Counted from the first letter of the stretch, positions 1 to 9,045 are shown. The stretch is 64,000 nucleotides of DNA from Thalassarchaeum sp002495735 (GCA_937911265.1 CALDRG010000064.1:16160-80159), one strand, 5' to 3'. Made by a program: numbers and translations. Notes: a model not told the origin generated them from the letters alone.

Positions 1-224
1 CACACTAGATTCCTACCGACGACATCCTCTGCGAAGCTCCCCGGCCCGCATCCGACCTCGAGGATGCGACCATTCTGAGGAAGTCCATCTCTAACCATCC
101 TGCGCCATCTGGAGACCTGCCCCAAGGTGGCGAATCTGTTAATCCTGTCATACACCGGAATACTTTCCTCAAGATTGCGCTGGAGTTCATCCCACTCCTC
201 GGCACCGATCTTCTCGGTATCCAC
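1..224 (-). CDS. UbiE/MenG-like SAM-dependent methyltransferase, 3' end cut by the window edge
   Basis: A frame on the minus strand runs off the left edge. It reads PVYDRINRFATLGQVSRWRR followed by the Rossmann motif I LEVGCGPGSFAEDVVG, which binds SAM. The YDRxN...WRR segment just before motif I resembles UbiE/MenG and related class I methyltransferases; the substrate cannot be told from this fragment. I chose the GTG at 224 because GGAGGG lies 7 bases upstream. The same frame stays open to an ATG at 329, but that version would start almost on top of the divergent atpH leader. About 74 residues are visible. Sure of the methyltransferase fold, less sure of the subfamily. Confidence 0.72.
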   Translation of the reverse strand, partial: MDTEKIGAEEWDELQRNLEESIPVYDRINRFATLGQVSRWRRMVRDGLPQNGRILEVGCGPGSFAEDVVGRNLV

Positions 225-303
225 GTCTTGCCCTCCAGTCTCCTGTATTTGGTTGAATCCCGCAGATATGTTCCAGTAAGACGAAGGAATGAGAAGGTCA
301 AGG

Positions 304-312
304 TGATATACT
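304..312 (+). promoter_or_regulatory. Putative TATA box of the ATP synthase operon
   Basis: TGATATACT lies about 40 bases upstream of the atpH start. An archaeal start site about 26 bases downstream of the box would fall near position 335, giving a very short leader. Prediction from spacing only. Confidence 0.4.
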
Positions 313-329
313 GTTCGACATTCACGCAT

Positions 330-344
330 GTCACCGAAGGTGAC
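330..344 (+). promoter_or_regulatory. 6-3-6 perfect inverted repeat covering the atpH Shine-Dalgarno
   Basis: GTCACC-GAA-GGTGAC is a perfect inverted repeat. Its right arm contains the likely Shine-Dalgarno GGTGA, and it ends 3 bases before the ATG at 348. If transcription starts upstream of it, the RNA hairpin would mask the ribosome site. If the predicted start near 335 is right, it is instead a DNA palindrome centred on the transcription start, as expected of an operator. Confidence 0.5.
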
Positions 345-347
345 ACT

Positions 348-665
348 ATGGGACGAGCAGAAGTACTCCGCACCATCAAAGACTCAGAGAGCGAAGCGGA
401 GAGGATCCGTGCCGATGCTGCAGCCAAGGCGAGCGAGACCATCTTGAACGCCCGCGTCAAGGCAACGGAGACATTGGGCACAGGCCGGCAGAGTGCCGAC
501 GACGAGGCCGCTTCGATAATCAGCGAAGCTCGCGCTTCTTCCGCGAAGGAGGCGACTAAAGTTTCCGCAGAGGGTGATTCCCAGTTAGAGAAGGTTGCAG
601 TGAACGGCAAGAAGAACCGCAAATCTGCTGCCGACGCAGTGCTCTCTGCTTTCCGCAAAGCCTGA
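348..665 (+). CDS. atpH: A-type ATP synthase subunit H (peripheral stalk)
   Basis: This 105-residue protein is an almost unbroken, Ala/Glu/Lys-rich amphipathic helix, as expected of subunit H (AhaH), which pairs with subunit E to form the peripheral stalk linking the A1 head to membrane subunit I. It is the first gene of the operon and is followed 22 bases later by subunit I. The ATG at 348 fits the family N-terminus (MGRAEVLRTIKDSESEAERI) and has GGTGA just upstream; an open frame back to 228 is not needed. Coiled coils give weak sequence identity, so the call rests on composition, length and its place at the head of the ATPase operon. Confidence 0.85.
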   Translation: MGRAEVLRTIKDSESEAERIRADAAAKASETILNARVKATETLGTGRQSADDEAASIISEARASSAKEATKVSAEGDSQLEKVAVNGKKNRKSAADAVLSAFRKA

Positions 666-687
666 GGCAACTGATACGAGGTGCAAC

Positions 688-2823
688 ATGAGTCAGTTCA
701 CAACCGAGGAGATGTCTCGGCTGGTCGCTGCTGGCACTCGGGACCAACTCAAGACAGCGATAGACGTGGCTGCAGGACTGTCTATGGTACACATCAACGA
801 CTACAGCAGCACCGAAGAGGGGCTGTCCATGGGCTCCCCGACAGGTGAGTCTGAGAGCATCAGCAGACGTCTAACCAAGATGCGAGGCGCTGCTGCAAAC
901 TTACAGGCTGCTGATCAAAAAGAATTGCTGTCGGCCCCTGAGGTCCGTAGGACGTTGTCGGGTCCCATCGATGATTTCGTCGATTCAGCGTTGGAGAGTT
1001 TTGATGAATTAGACGCGCTTCGCAACGAGTCCTCTCAGATTGATGAGGAGGTGGAAGTGTTGCAGATGCTGGCCCCTCTCAGCCTTGAGATCGATCTAAT
1101 GGGAGGCTACCAGAACGTGACGTCATTCATCGGCACCGTCTCATCATTGACCAAGTCTAGACCCGCTCTGGCTGGACTGGGAGACTCTGCTATTCACATG
1201 AGTAGTGAAGTGGGAAAGTCATCAGTCGTAGCAGTGTTCTGCCGCAATACAGAAGCCTCTTCAGTGCATGAGATGCTAGCCAACGAGGATTTCCAAGCTA
1301 TATCCGTCCCTGATTCCGAGGGCCTGCCTTCGGATAGGATTCTGCAGTTGCAGCAGAGGAAGGCCGAGATTACCGAGAGGGCAGAGGAGTTGGAGTCGAA
1401 GATTTCGGATTGGTCAGAGTCGAACGGCGGCATGTTGTTCGGCGGCATGGAACTCTTGGAGAGGGATTTGGAACTCGCCACTGCTCCCATCAGGGTTGCC
1501 GTGAGCGATCACGCCTTCGTTCTGGACGGATGGATCCGCTCCGATACAGCCCCCGAGGTCGAGGCCGCACTGTCTGGAATATGTACTCACGTCAGCATCG
1601 AGAAGTTCACCCTACCTGCGCACAGCAGTCACCTCCATCACGACGAGGACGCGCCTGAACTCCCACCCATCGCATTCTCTCCTAGGAACTACAGCAAACC
1701 GTTCGAAATGCTGACCGATGTGATGGGTCGTCCGGCCTACGGTAGAATTGACCCCACCTTCTTCATGTTCCTGACCTATCCATTGTTCTTCGGACTGATA
1801 CTCGGTGACATGGCCTACGGCCTAGCGGTGATGGGCATGGCTTGGTTCATCTGGCGACGTTTCCCAATCAATCCAATGATGAAGAATGTTGGAGGATTTC
1901 TGTTCACCATAGGATTGTCTACAGTAATCTTTGGTTACATATACGGCGAATTCGCCGGCTTCGAATTCCTGCCACATGGCCACTGCGATATCGAGGGAGT
2001 AATTGGAGTCGCACAGTGCGATGCGGCACATGGGCACTACGGCTGGGATAGTGCGCACGCGCCTTGGTGGGTAGCATGGATGACAAATCTGTACCCGAAT
2101 GGTGGCGAATTCTACGCGGTCTGGGAAGGGCCGCTAAACATTGTCCTCGCCTATCCCTTCCACCGAGTATCTTCAAACCTTGAGAACCTAATACTCATCA
2201 CCATCTACATGGGGGTCATCCATGTTTTCCTCGGACTCGTCCTGGGCTTCCGTGACATCTACAAGGCCCACGGATTCGTCGATGCATTGTTCGAGAAAGG
2301 CTCGTGGATGACTGTCTTGATTGGCGGGTTCATTTTCGCATATGCATTCCTAGTGGATTCAGCATCTGACTTCCTGATGCTTGGAGCAGCTATCATGGGA
2401 GTCGGCGTAGTGATGGTCATGGTACTGCTCGCGCACTATGAAAAGATGGGCGTAATAGGGATCCCGCTTGGGGTCTTAGAGTCGTTAGGGATGCTGCCAA
2501 AAATAGTCTCCTACGTCAGGTTGTTCGCAGTCGGAGTAGTTGGCGTGAAGATTGCCGCCACCGGAAACGAGATGATTTACGAGGGAATGGCTCACACTCT
2601 GTCAGATTTAGGTCATGCATCGACTTTTGACATCGTGTTATTGCCGGTAATGTTTGTTGGCTGGCTACTTGTACAACTCTTCGCCCTAGTGTTGGGCATA
2701 TTCAGTCCAAATATCCACACAGTGCGTTTGCACTTCGTCGAGTGGATGATGCAGTTCTACGAGGGGAGCGGCCTGCCCTTCGAGGCGTTCGGTTTCAAAC
2801 CGAACAAGGTAGAGGTCGAATGA
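688..2823 (+). CDS. atpI: A-type ATP synthase subunit I (a subunit, membrane)
   Basis: The 711-residue protein has the two-part plan of subunit I/a. Residues 1 to about 345 are a cytoplasmic, helix-rich arm that docks the peripheral stalks. From about 350 there are seven or eight membrane helices, starting with TFFMFLTYPLFFGLILGDMA. The conserved helix Arg that releases the ion from the rotor is visible as R611 in SYVRLFAVG. Length is in the usual 620-720 range. It forms the two half-channels next to the AtpK ring. It lies between atpH and atpK with a normal Shine-Dalgarno (GAGGTG). A His/Cys-bearing loop at about residues 430-450 (LPHGHCDIEG...QCDAAHGH) is unusual and could bind a metal; this is speculative. 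Confidence 0.96.
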   Translation: MSQFTTEEMSRLVAAGTRDQLKTAIDVAAGLSMVHINDYSSTEEGLSMGSPTGESESISRRLTKMRGAAANLQAADQKELLSAPEVRRTLSGPIDDFVDSALESFDELDALRNESSQIDEEVEVLQMLAPLSLEIDLMGGYQNVTSFIGTVSSLTKSRPALAGLGDSAIHMSSEVGKSSVVAVFCRNTEASSVHEMLANEDFQAISVPDSEGLPSDRILQLQQRKAEITERAEELESKISDWSESNGGMLFGGMELLERDLELATAPIRVAVSDHAFVLDGWIRSDTAPEVEAALSGICTHVSIEKFTLPAHSSHLHHDEDAPELPPIAFSPRNYSKPFEMLTDVMGRPAYGRIDPTFFMFLTYPLFFGLILGDMAYGLAVMGMAWFIWRRFPINPMMKNVGGFLFTIGLSTVIFGYIYGEFAGFEFLPHGHCDIEGVIGVAQCDAAHGHYGWDSAHAPWWVAWMTNLYPNGGEFYAVWEGPLNIVLAYPFHRVSSNLENLILITIYMGVIHVFLGLVLGFRDIYKAHGFVDALFEKGSWMTVLIGGFIFAYAFLVDSASDFLMLGAAIMGVGVVMVMVLLAHYEKMGVIGIPLGVLESLGMLPKIVSYVRLFAVGVVGVKIAATGNEMIYEGMAHTLSDLGHASTFDIVLLPVMFVGWLLVQLFALVLGIFSPNIHTVRLHFVEWMMQFYEGSGLPFEAFGFKPNKVEVE

Positions 2824-2825
2824 CA

Positions 2826-2838
2826 CTCACAAAGTGAG
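2826..2838 (+). promoter_or_regulatory. 5-3-5 stem-loop upstream of the rotor-ring gene
   Basis: CTCAC-AAA-GTGAG lies in the short gap between the atpI stop and atpK, 20 bases before the atpK ATG, and is followed by an A-rich stretch and a strong GGAGG. The ring subunit is needed in many copies per complex, so an mRNA processing or stabilising element here is plausible. Confidence 0.4.
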
Positions 2839-2858
2839 AAAAATACGGAGGAAAAAAT

Positions 2859-3167
2859 ATGGAAAACAAGAGAATGAGAATGGTATATCGCCTGCTGATG
2901 GCTGTGTTCATCGCGACCTTGGTCGCCGGTGTCGCAACTGCTCAGGAAGCAGATGCAGTAAATGATAAGGACACCATGGCTAAGCTCGGCGCAGGTATTG
3001 CGCTGGCCGGTTGTGGGATAGGAACCGGTCTTGCGCAAGGGCCAATCGGAGCAGCCGCCGTTGGCATGATTGCCGAGGACGGCAGTAAGTTCGGTTTGGC
3101 ACTTCTGTTCACTGTACTGCCTGAGACCATCGTTCTGTTCGGTTTCCTTACGCTCTTCCTACTGTAG
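2859..3167 (+). CDS. atpK: A-type ATP synthase subunit K (c subunit, rotor ring)
   Basis: The 102-residue proteolipid has three hydrophobic segments. Residues 8-28 look like a cleavable signal (VYRLLMAVFIATLVAGVATA then QEAD). Residues about 42-71 and 77-102 are the ring helices. The ion-carrying carboxylate is E89 in TVLPETIVLFGF, and Q60 in the first ring helix (GLAQG) is a possible second ligand. The Q plus E-T pair is compatible with either Na+ or H+ coupling and I cannot decide between them. The Shine-Dalgarno is the strongest in the operon (ACGGAGG, 8 bases from ATG), matching the high copy need. Confidence 0.93.
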   Translation: MENKRMRMVYRLLMAVFIATLVAGVATAQEADAVNDKDTMAKLGAGIALAGCGIGTGLAQGPIGAAAVGMIAEDGSKFGLALLFTVLPETIVLFGFLTLFLL

Positions 3168-3203
3168 GTCGTTTGGAACTAGGCAGATAATGGAGAGTCA
3201 CAT

Positions 3204-3770
3204 ATGTCATTGGACAAATTAGCAAGTGAGATTGAATCAATGGCCAAGGCCGAGGCTAAGGTAGTCTCGAAAGAGGCCAAGGCCGGGGCTAAGAGCATCG
3301 GCAGTGAGGCCAAAGATTCAGTCGCTGAGTACCGCGATGCAGCGATTACTCAAGCTGAAAAGATGAGCGACCAGATTGCAGTCGAAAGCATCGCTGCTGC
3401 GCGCCAGAGGAACCAGAAACGTCTCCTTGTCGCACGCAGGACAGAGCTAGACTCAACGTGGTCAGAAGTCATGTCGCAGGTCGGCGCAGCCGACTTGAAG
3501 GGCAGGGAGGAAATACTCGAATCCCTAGTGCAGAAGGCTACCACAGAATCTGATGATGGCATGGTCCTACGTCCAGTAGCAGTTGACCGAGAGATTCTGT
3601 CAAGATACTCTGAAAGATTCCAGATAGGAGAGGACACTGATGGACTAGGGGGCTTTGTGCTTGAGAGTCCAGATGGTTCCGTCCTGATGGACTACCGCTT
3701 CGAAGGGAGGTTACGCGACGCATGGGACGCGAGCCTCGGAGAAGTCAGCAACACGTTATTCGGAGAGTGA
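3204..3770 (+). CDS. atpE: A-type ATP synthase subunit E (peripheral stalk)
   Basis: The protein has 188 residues. The first half is an Ala/Lys/Glu-rich coiled coil (repeated KAEAKVVSKEAKAG-like blocks). The second half, from about residue 90, is the compact domain that clamps the catalytic head, ending in GGFVLESPDGSVLMDYRFEG, typical of subunit E C-termini. It would pair with AtpH. The start at 3204 has GGAGAG at a suitable distance. It is followed by atpC after 10 bases. Confidence 0.92.
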   Translation: MSLDKLASEIESMAKAEAKVVSKEAKAGAKSIGSEAKDSVAEYRDAAITQAEKMSDQIAVESIAAARQRNQKRLLVARRTELDSTWSEVMSQVGAADLKGREEILESLVQKATTESDDGMVLRPVAVDREILSRYSERFQIGEDTDGLGGFVLESPDGSVLMDYRFEGRLRDAWDASLGEVSNTLFGE

Positions 3771-3780
3771 GGGGAAAGCA

Positions 3781-4836
3781 ATGGCGGAGATAGCAGTTGG
3801 TAAGGGCAACTGGGCTAACGCCTCCGCCCGCAGCAAGGCAAGGAAGTCCAAGCTGCTCGACGAGACTAGGCTACGTCAATTGATGAAAAGTGGTCCTGAT
3901 ACTATCGCAGCCAGCATCGGAGAACTCGACTATCGCAGGGAGCTAGATATTTACTCGGCCCGCCTTAGTGGTGCGGACCTTGTTGAGGCTGCTCTGAGTC
4001 ACAACCTAGATCGAGAACTCACAGAGGTCATGGGCTTCTGCCAAGGACGCCTCAAGAGAATTGTCTCTGTCTTCGCTCTTCGTTTCTCGTATAGTAACGC
4101 CAAAGCGGTACTCCGTGCCGTCAACGGCGGAATAACAGTTGAGAAACTGTCCAATTCGGTGTTGCCTGATGAGAATGAACTCAATGTCAGTTGGCTAGAC
4201 ATTGCTCGCCAGAGTGAAAATCTACAGGAAGCCGCCGCCGCAATGCGCGGAACTCCTTGGGGGTCAGCCATATCGGACTTCGACGCCGACACACGCCTAC
4301 AGGAATATGAGGACGCACTCGATCGTCACTACTACCACGAAGCAATTTCTGCACTGAGGGCCAGTGGGCAGAGCCACAGTCTGCTGTTGGGATATCTCCG
4401 TACCGAGATTGACCATCGCAATATCGTGAACCTGCTACGGGCCCTACGTCAGAACCTATCGGCGGAGCAGCGTGCAGGACTGATATTGGATGGAGGCAGG
4501 GCACTAAAGGGAAATTTACTCCGCAGCGCTGCTCAGGCGGACACCGAGGACGCACTGATTGAGGTCCTGCGAAGATCCAGCATGGAGACCGCCGAACTAG
4601 AAGAGGCACTCAAGGAGTCGCATGAGCATGGCGGTTTCGATCCGGTAGTCAGTTATCTCGCATCAGAGAGAAGAGCGAATCTGAGGCGAATGAGCCACCT
4701 CAACCCACTCTCAGCGTTCCCCCTCATCTACTACCTTGAGAGCAAGGTGCTTGAAGTCCAAAATCTCCGCCTGCTGGTGCGCGGCAAGGCAGTCGGACTT
4801 CCAGACGACGTAATAGAAGCGCACATGGCATTCTGA
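3781..4836 (+). CDS. atpC: A-type ATP synthase subunit C (rotor-stator coupling, V-type d)
   Basis: The 351-residue, all-helical protein is about the usual length for the archaeal C/d subunit, the funnel-shaped adaptor between the central stalk and the K ring. The family pattern is visible in the repeated helical units, such as YYHEAISAL and IDHRNIVNLLRALR, and in the C-terminal SAFPLIYYLESKVLEVQNLR, which matches the highly conserved PLxYYxxKExEVxNLR segment of the family. Shine-Dalgarno GAGGGG. It is 9 bases from atpF. Confidence 0.94.
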   Translation: MAEIAVGKGNWANASARSKARKSKLLDETRLRQLMKSGPDTIAASIGELDYRRELDIYSARLSGADLVEAALSHNLDRELTEVMGFCQGRLKRIVSVFALRFSYSNAKAVLRAVNGGITVEKLSNSVLPDENELNVSWLDIARQSENLQEAAAAMRGTPWGSAISDFDADTRLQEYEDALDRHYYHEAISALRASGQSHSLLLGYLRTEIDHRNIVNLLRALRQNLSAEQRAGLILDGGRALKGNLLRSAAQADTEDALIEVLRRSSMETAELEEALKESHEHGGFDPVVSYLASERRANLRRMSHLNPLSAFPLIYYLESKVLEVQNLRLLVRGKAVGLPDDVIEAHMAF

Positions 4837-4845
4837 GGTGAAAAG

Positions 4846-5145
4846 ATGGAGATAGCGATAGTAGGTACTCCCGAGTTCACCCTCGGATTCCAACTAGCGG
4901 GTATCATGCGCCTACACAACCCCGAGAACGACGAGGAGATGAGCCACACCCTTCGCTCGATGCTCGATGAGAAGGAGGTCGGCATCATCGTTGTTGATGC
5001 AGTCGACCTGACTCGCATGTCGGACAAGCTCAGACAGCGTATGTCCGACAGCATATCGCCCACTGTGTTGGGTATAGGGACAGAGGAGGACAATACCCTC
5101 CGAGAGTCCATCAAGTCGGCACTAGGCGTCGACCTTTGGAAGTAG
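4846..5145 (+). CDS. atpF: A-type ATP synthase subunit F (central stalk)
   Basis: This is a 99-residue alpha/beta protein beginning MEIAIVGTPEFTLGFQLAGI, the standard N-terminus of subunit F, with GFxLAG conserved. Its middle strand (EVGIIVVDAVDL) and C-terminal helix (ESIKSALGVDLWK) also match the family, which binds the AtpD shaft and regulates turnover. Length is normal for the family. GAGGTG precedes the start by 6 bases. Confidence 0.93.
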   Translation: MEIAIVGTPEFTLGFQLAGIMRLHNPENDEEMSHTLRSMLDEKEVGIIVVDAVDLTRMSDKLRQRMSDSISPTVLGIGTEEDNTLRESIKSALGVDLWK

Positions 5146-5178
5146 ATTCCTCAATTACAAGGATAAGGAAGTGAATAA

Positions 5179-6921
5179 ATGAGTGAAGAAAATGGATTGA
5201 TTTACAGAATCTCAGGACCGGTCGTCACGGCCGTCGGCATCTCGCCGAGAATGTATGAAGTGGTAAGAGTCGGAGACGAAGGACTGATGGGAGAAGTGAT
5301 TGAGTTGCACGGTGACCAGTCGGTCATCCAAGTTTACGAGGAGACCTCCGGTATCAAGCCGGGTGAACCGGTCATTAGGACAGGCCAGACTCTGTCTGTG
5401 AAGCTAGGGCCGGGTCTCCTGACCCAGATTTATGACGGCATCCAGCGCCCCCTCGAAGATCTTGAAGCGACTATGGGCGTGTTCATCACGCGCGGTGTTG
5501 ACGCAGACGGCCTCGACCTCTCGAAGAAATGGGAGTTCAACGCTACTGCTGCGGTCGGCGATGAGATTTCAGGCGGCTCCGTGATAGGAGTCGTCCAAGA
5601 AACCGAGACCGTCGAGCACAGGGTCATGGTGCCACCGGGCACCAGTGGCAAGGTCGCCAGCATCGAGTCGGGTGAGTTCGATATCACCACCACGGTGTGC
5701 AAGTTAGACAATGGCACCGAGATCGCCATGATGCAGGAATGGCCGGTTCGTACTCCCCGACCATTCGTCCAGAAGTACGCTCCAGACGTCCCGCTAGTTA
5801 CGGGTCAGAGGATTCTAGACTTCCTATTCCCTCTAGCCAAGGGCGGAACAGCCGGCATCCCCGGGCCCTTTGGGTCCGGTAAGACGGTGACGCAGCAACA
5901 GCTCGCCAAGTGGTCCGACGCCCAGATAGTCGTCTACATCGGATGCGGCGAGCGCGGCAACGAGATGACTGAGGTACTCAGCGAGTTCCCTCATCTCATC
6001 GACCCTAACACCGGCAAACCGCTGATGAACAGGACCACAATGATCGCCAACACATCGAATATGCCCGTCGCCGCTCGCGAGGCGTCTGTGTACACTGGCA
6101 TAACAATCGCCGAGTACTTCCGAGATATGGGCTACGACGTCGCTCTGATGGCCGACTCTACAAGCAGATGGGCCGAGGCGATGCGAGAGATTTCCTCTCG
6201 TCTGGAGGAAATGCCAGGTGAGGAGGGATATCCGGCTTACTTGTCCAGCAGACTCGCCGAGTTCTATGAGCGAGCTGGTCGTGTTCAGACACTGTCCGGC
6301 GACGATGGCTCTATCTCTGTCATCGGAGCTGTGTCTCCGCCCGGCGGAGATATATCCGAACCGGTCAGTCAAGGAACGCTTCGAATCGTCAAGGTATTCT
6401 GGGGCCTGGATGCGGGATTGGCACGCCAGCGCCACTTCCCTGCCATCAACTGGCTCAATTCGTACAGTCTGTATCCACAGGCTCTCGACCAGTGGTATCG
6501 GGACAACATTGCTAGCGACTATCCAGAGGTGCGAACCAAGATAAGCAGCCTGCTGCAGGTCGAGTCCGAGCTCCAAGAGATTGTCCAACTGGTCGGTTCT
6601 GATGCGTTACCTATTGACCAACAACTGACTCTTGAGGTCGCTAGAATGATCCGCGAATACTTCCTCCAGCAGAACGCGTTCCATGAAGTTGACACGTTCA
6701 GTACTCTGGATTTACAGTACGCGATGGCAAAAGCTATCCTGACATTCCAAGAAGATTCCGAGAGGGCAATCGCCGGTGGCGCTGGCCTCGAGGACGTCGT
6801 CAATGTGCCCGCGCGCACTGACCTCATGCGAGGTCGTTTCGAGCAGGGTTACGTCGAGCGCATTGGAAAATTGCTTGGGGCGATGTCGAAACAGATCGCC
6901 GAGACTATGGAGGAAAACTAA
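5179..6921 (+). CDS. atpA: A-type ATP synthase catalytic subunit A
   Basis: The 580-residue subunit carries the working nucleotide site. The P-loop GPFGSGKT lies at residues 229-236, followed by VVYIGCGERGNEM and the Walker B strand DVALMADSTSRWAEA. Between the beta-barrel and the P-loop domain is the non-homologous insertion typical of A/V catalytic subunits (roughly residues 110-190). No intein is present, although this gene is a common intein site in archaea. It forms the alternating A3B3 head with AtpB, 13 bases downstream. Confidence 0.98.
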   Translation: MSEENGLIYRISGPVVTAVGISPRMYEVVRVGDEGLMGEVIELHGDQSVIQVYEETSGIKPGEPVIRTGQTLSVKLGPGLLTQIYDGIQRPLEDLEATMGVFITRGVDADGLDLSKKWEFNATAAVGDEISGGSVIGVVQETETVEHRVMVPPGTSGKVASIESGEFDITTTVCKLDNGTEIAMMQEWPVRTPRPFVQKYAPDVPLVTGQRILDFLFPLAKGGTAGIPGPFGSGKTVTQQQLAKWSDAQIVVYIGCGERGNEMTEVLSEFPHLIDPNTGKPLMNRTTMIANTSNMPVAAREASVYTGITIAEYFRDMGYDVALMADSTSRWAEAMREISSRLEEMPGEEGYPAYLSSRLAEFYERAGRVQTLSGDDGSISVIGAVSPPGGDISEPVSQGTLRIVKVFWGLDAGLARQRHFPAINWLNSYSLYPQALDQWYRDNIASDYPEVRTKISSLLQVESELQEIVQLVGSDALPIDQQLTLEVARMIREYFLQQNAFHEVDTFSTLDLQYAMAKAILTFQEDSERAIAGGAGLEDVVNVPARTDLMRGRFEQGYVERIGKLLGAMSKQIAETMEEN

Positions 6922-6934
6922 GGGGGTGCCATGA

Positions 6935-8320
6935 ATGAGTGGAAAAGAATACAGGACAATTACAGACGTAAAGGGACCCTTGGTCTTCCTTGAGAAGACT
7001 GAGCCCGTAGCCTTCGGAGAGATCGTGGAACTGCGCCTCTCTGATGGCACTATGAAGAACGGACAAGTGCTTGACACCAGCGACGACCAAGTTATCGTAC
7101 AGGTTTTCGAGGGGACGGCCTCTATCGACAAACAGACTGGAGTCAAGTTCCTAGGGGACGTTTTCAAACTACCAGTCAGTAAGGGACTGATTGGACGCAT
7201 CCTAGATGGTGCTGGCAAGCCCAGAGACGGTGGCCCGGAGATCGTGGCCGAGGAAATGGCTGACATCATCGGTGCTGCCATCAATCCGTACAGCCGTGAG
7301 AGTCCCGAGGAGTTCATCCAGACCGGGATTTCGGCCATCGACGCCTGCACCACACTAGTGCGTGGACAGAAGTTGCCAATCTTCTCAGCATCAGGGCTGC
7401 CTCACAACGATATCGCACTGCAGATAGCCCGCCAGGCCAAGTTAATTGGCAGTGACGACGATTTCGTCGTTGTGTTCTGCGCTATGGGCATCACCGCTGA
7501 AGAGTACAACTTCTTCGTACACGACCTTGAGCGCACAGGCGCTCTGGAGAACGCTGTTCTATTCGTCAATCTAGCCGACGACCCAGCTGTCGAGCGCCTG
7601 ATTACACCGCGTCTTGCTCTGACAGCCGCTGAGTATCTGGCCTTCGAGCACGACTACCACGTTCTGGTCATCCTTACTGACATGACAAACTACTGCGAGT
7701 CTCTCAGGCAGATCGGAGCTGCTCGCGAGGAGGTTCCCGGACGACGTGGCTACCCCGGTTACATGTACACCGACCTAGCTATGCTTTACGAGCGAGCAGG
7801 CATCGTGAAGGGGAAGAAGGGAAGCATCACGCAGTTCCCTATTCTGACAATGCCAGGTGACGACATCACTCACCCGATACCCGACCTGTCAGGATACATC
7901 ACCGAGGGACAGATTGTCATTTCGCGTGAGTTGCACCAGAAGGGCATCTATCCTCCTATCAACGTCCTGCCGTCATTGTCGCGTCTGATGAACGCAGGAA
8001 TAGGCGAGGGAAAGACCCGCGAGGATCACAAGTCGGTCTCTGACCAACTTTACGCAGCCTACGCACAGGGGCGCGAACTCAGGGGATTGGTGGCGATTGT
8101 CGGAGAGGACGCGCTCAACGAGCGCGACTTGCAACTACTGAAGTTCTCAGGCATCTTTGAGGACCAATTCCTCAGGCAGAGTCGTGATGAGGACCGACCT
8201 ATAGTAGAGGGCACGCTTGATCTCGCGTGGGACCTCCTGACCAACATCGACACGAAATACCTCGTCAGGTTGGACCAGAAGTGGATAGACAAGTACCACC
8301 CGACTGAGAAAAAGTCGTGA
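6935..8320 (+). CDS. atpB: A-type ATP synthase regulatory subunit B
   Basis: The 461-residue non-catalytic partner of AtpA has the same three-domain plan, but the P-loop is replaced by FSASGLPHNDIALQI, as in all B subunits, so it binds but does not hydrolyse ATP. GYPGYMYTDLAMLYERAG and LPSLSRLMNAGIGEGKTRED are family signatures. The ATG at 6935 has GGGGGTG at a good distance; an ATG 4 bases upstream is in another frame. Confidence 0.98.
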   Translation: MSGKEYRTITDVKGPLVFLEKTEPVAFGEIVELRLSDGTMKNGQVLDTSDDQVIVQVFEGTASIDKQTGVKFLGDVFKLPVSKGLIGRILDGAGKPRDGGPEIVAEEMADIIGAAINPYSRESPEEFIQTGISAIDACTTLVRGQKLPIFSASGLPHNDIALQIARQAKLIGSDDDFVVVFCAMGITAEEYNFFVHDLERTGALENAVLFVNLADDPAVERLITPRLALTAAEYLAFEHDYHVLVILTDMTNYCESLRQIGAAREEVPGRRGYPGYMYTDLAMLYERAGIVKGKKGSITQFPILTMPGDDITHPIPDLSGYITEGQIVISRELHQKGIYPPINVLPSLSRLMNAGIGEGKTREDHKSVSDQLYAAYAQGRELRGLVAIVGEDALNERDLQLLKFSGIFEDQFLRQSRDEDRPIVEGTLDLAWDLLTNIDTKYLVRLDQKWIDKYHPTEKKS

Positions 8321-8351
8321 TTAGGGCGAGAGGACGCTAAGGAGGTAGAAC

Positions 8352-8969
8352 ATGGCTCTGGACATCAAGCCAACCAGGTCCGAACTAATCAACCTCAAGC
8401 GACGCATCAAGCAGACCCAGAACGGCTACAACCTACTCAAGATGAAGCGAGACGGGCTGTTCCATGAGTTCAGATCCCTGCTCTCCGAGATGATAGAGGC
8501 CCGTGAGGAACTGGTAGGGACCTATCGGGAAGCAGTTCAGTCAATCAGTCTGGCCAGCGCCCTCGAAGGCGGTCTCGCTGTCAAGAGCGCAGCCATAGCC
8601 ATCTCACGCCACCCCGAGGTCACTGTGACGCGACGCAACATCATGGGAGTAGTTGTGCCGAGTGTGGTCGGAACCAACCTGACCACCTCGATAGATGAGA
8701 GAGGGACTGGGCTGATCGGAGGCTCAGCATACATCGACGAGGCATCCGACTCGTACTCCACTTTAATCGAGAAGATTGTCAAAGCCGCCGAGATGGAAGC
8801 GACATTGAAGAGGCTCCTGGTTGAGATTGAGGCGACCAAGCGGCGAGTCAACGCGCTTGAGTACGTAGTCATCCCTCAGATGGAAGAGGCACGGAACTTC
8901 ATCCAGCTCCGTCTTGAGGAGATGGAGCGTGAGGAGACGTTCCGTCTGAAGCGCTTCAAGAACAAGTGA
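8352..8969 (+). CDS. atpD: A-type ATP synthase subunit D (central shaft)
   Basis: This 205-residue, two-helix coiled coil begins DIKPTRSELINLKRRIKQTQ, matching the PTRxxLxxLKxRLxxAxxGxxLLK start of subunit D. The C-terminal helix VNALEYVVIPQMEEARNFIQ is equally characteristic. It is the shaft that rotates inside A3B3 and joins subunits F and C. It is the last gene of the operon. The GGAGG at 8341 lies 7 bases from the ATG. After the stop, ACGGC/GCCGT arms near 8971-8991 could form a weak hairpin, but no T-run follows. Confidence 0.95.
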   Translation: MALDIKPTRSELINLKRRIKQTQNGYNLLKMKRDGLFHEFRSLLSEMIEAREELVGTYREAVQSISLASALEGGLAVKSAAIAISRHPEVTVTRRNIMGVVVPSVVGTNLTTSIDERGTGLIGGSAYIDEASDSYSTLIEKIVKAAEMEATLKRLLVEIEATKRRVNALEYVVIPQMEEARNFIQLRLEEMEREETFRLKRFKNK

Positions 8970-9045
8970 AACGGCAAACTTCGTTCGCCGTGCACACGTA
9001 CGAGGGGTCAAAACGGACCTCCCCGACCCAACCCAAGGGGTCACC

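Noticed and set aside
5833..6588. 251-residue open frame antisense to atpA
   Set aside because: It lies wholly opposite a strongly conserved gene, has no family features, and is a codon-bias shadow common in high-GC coding DNA.
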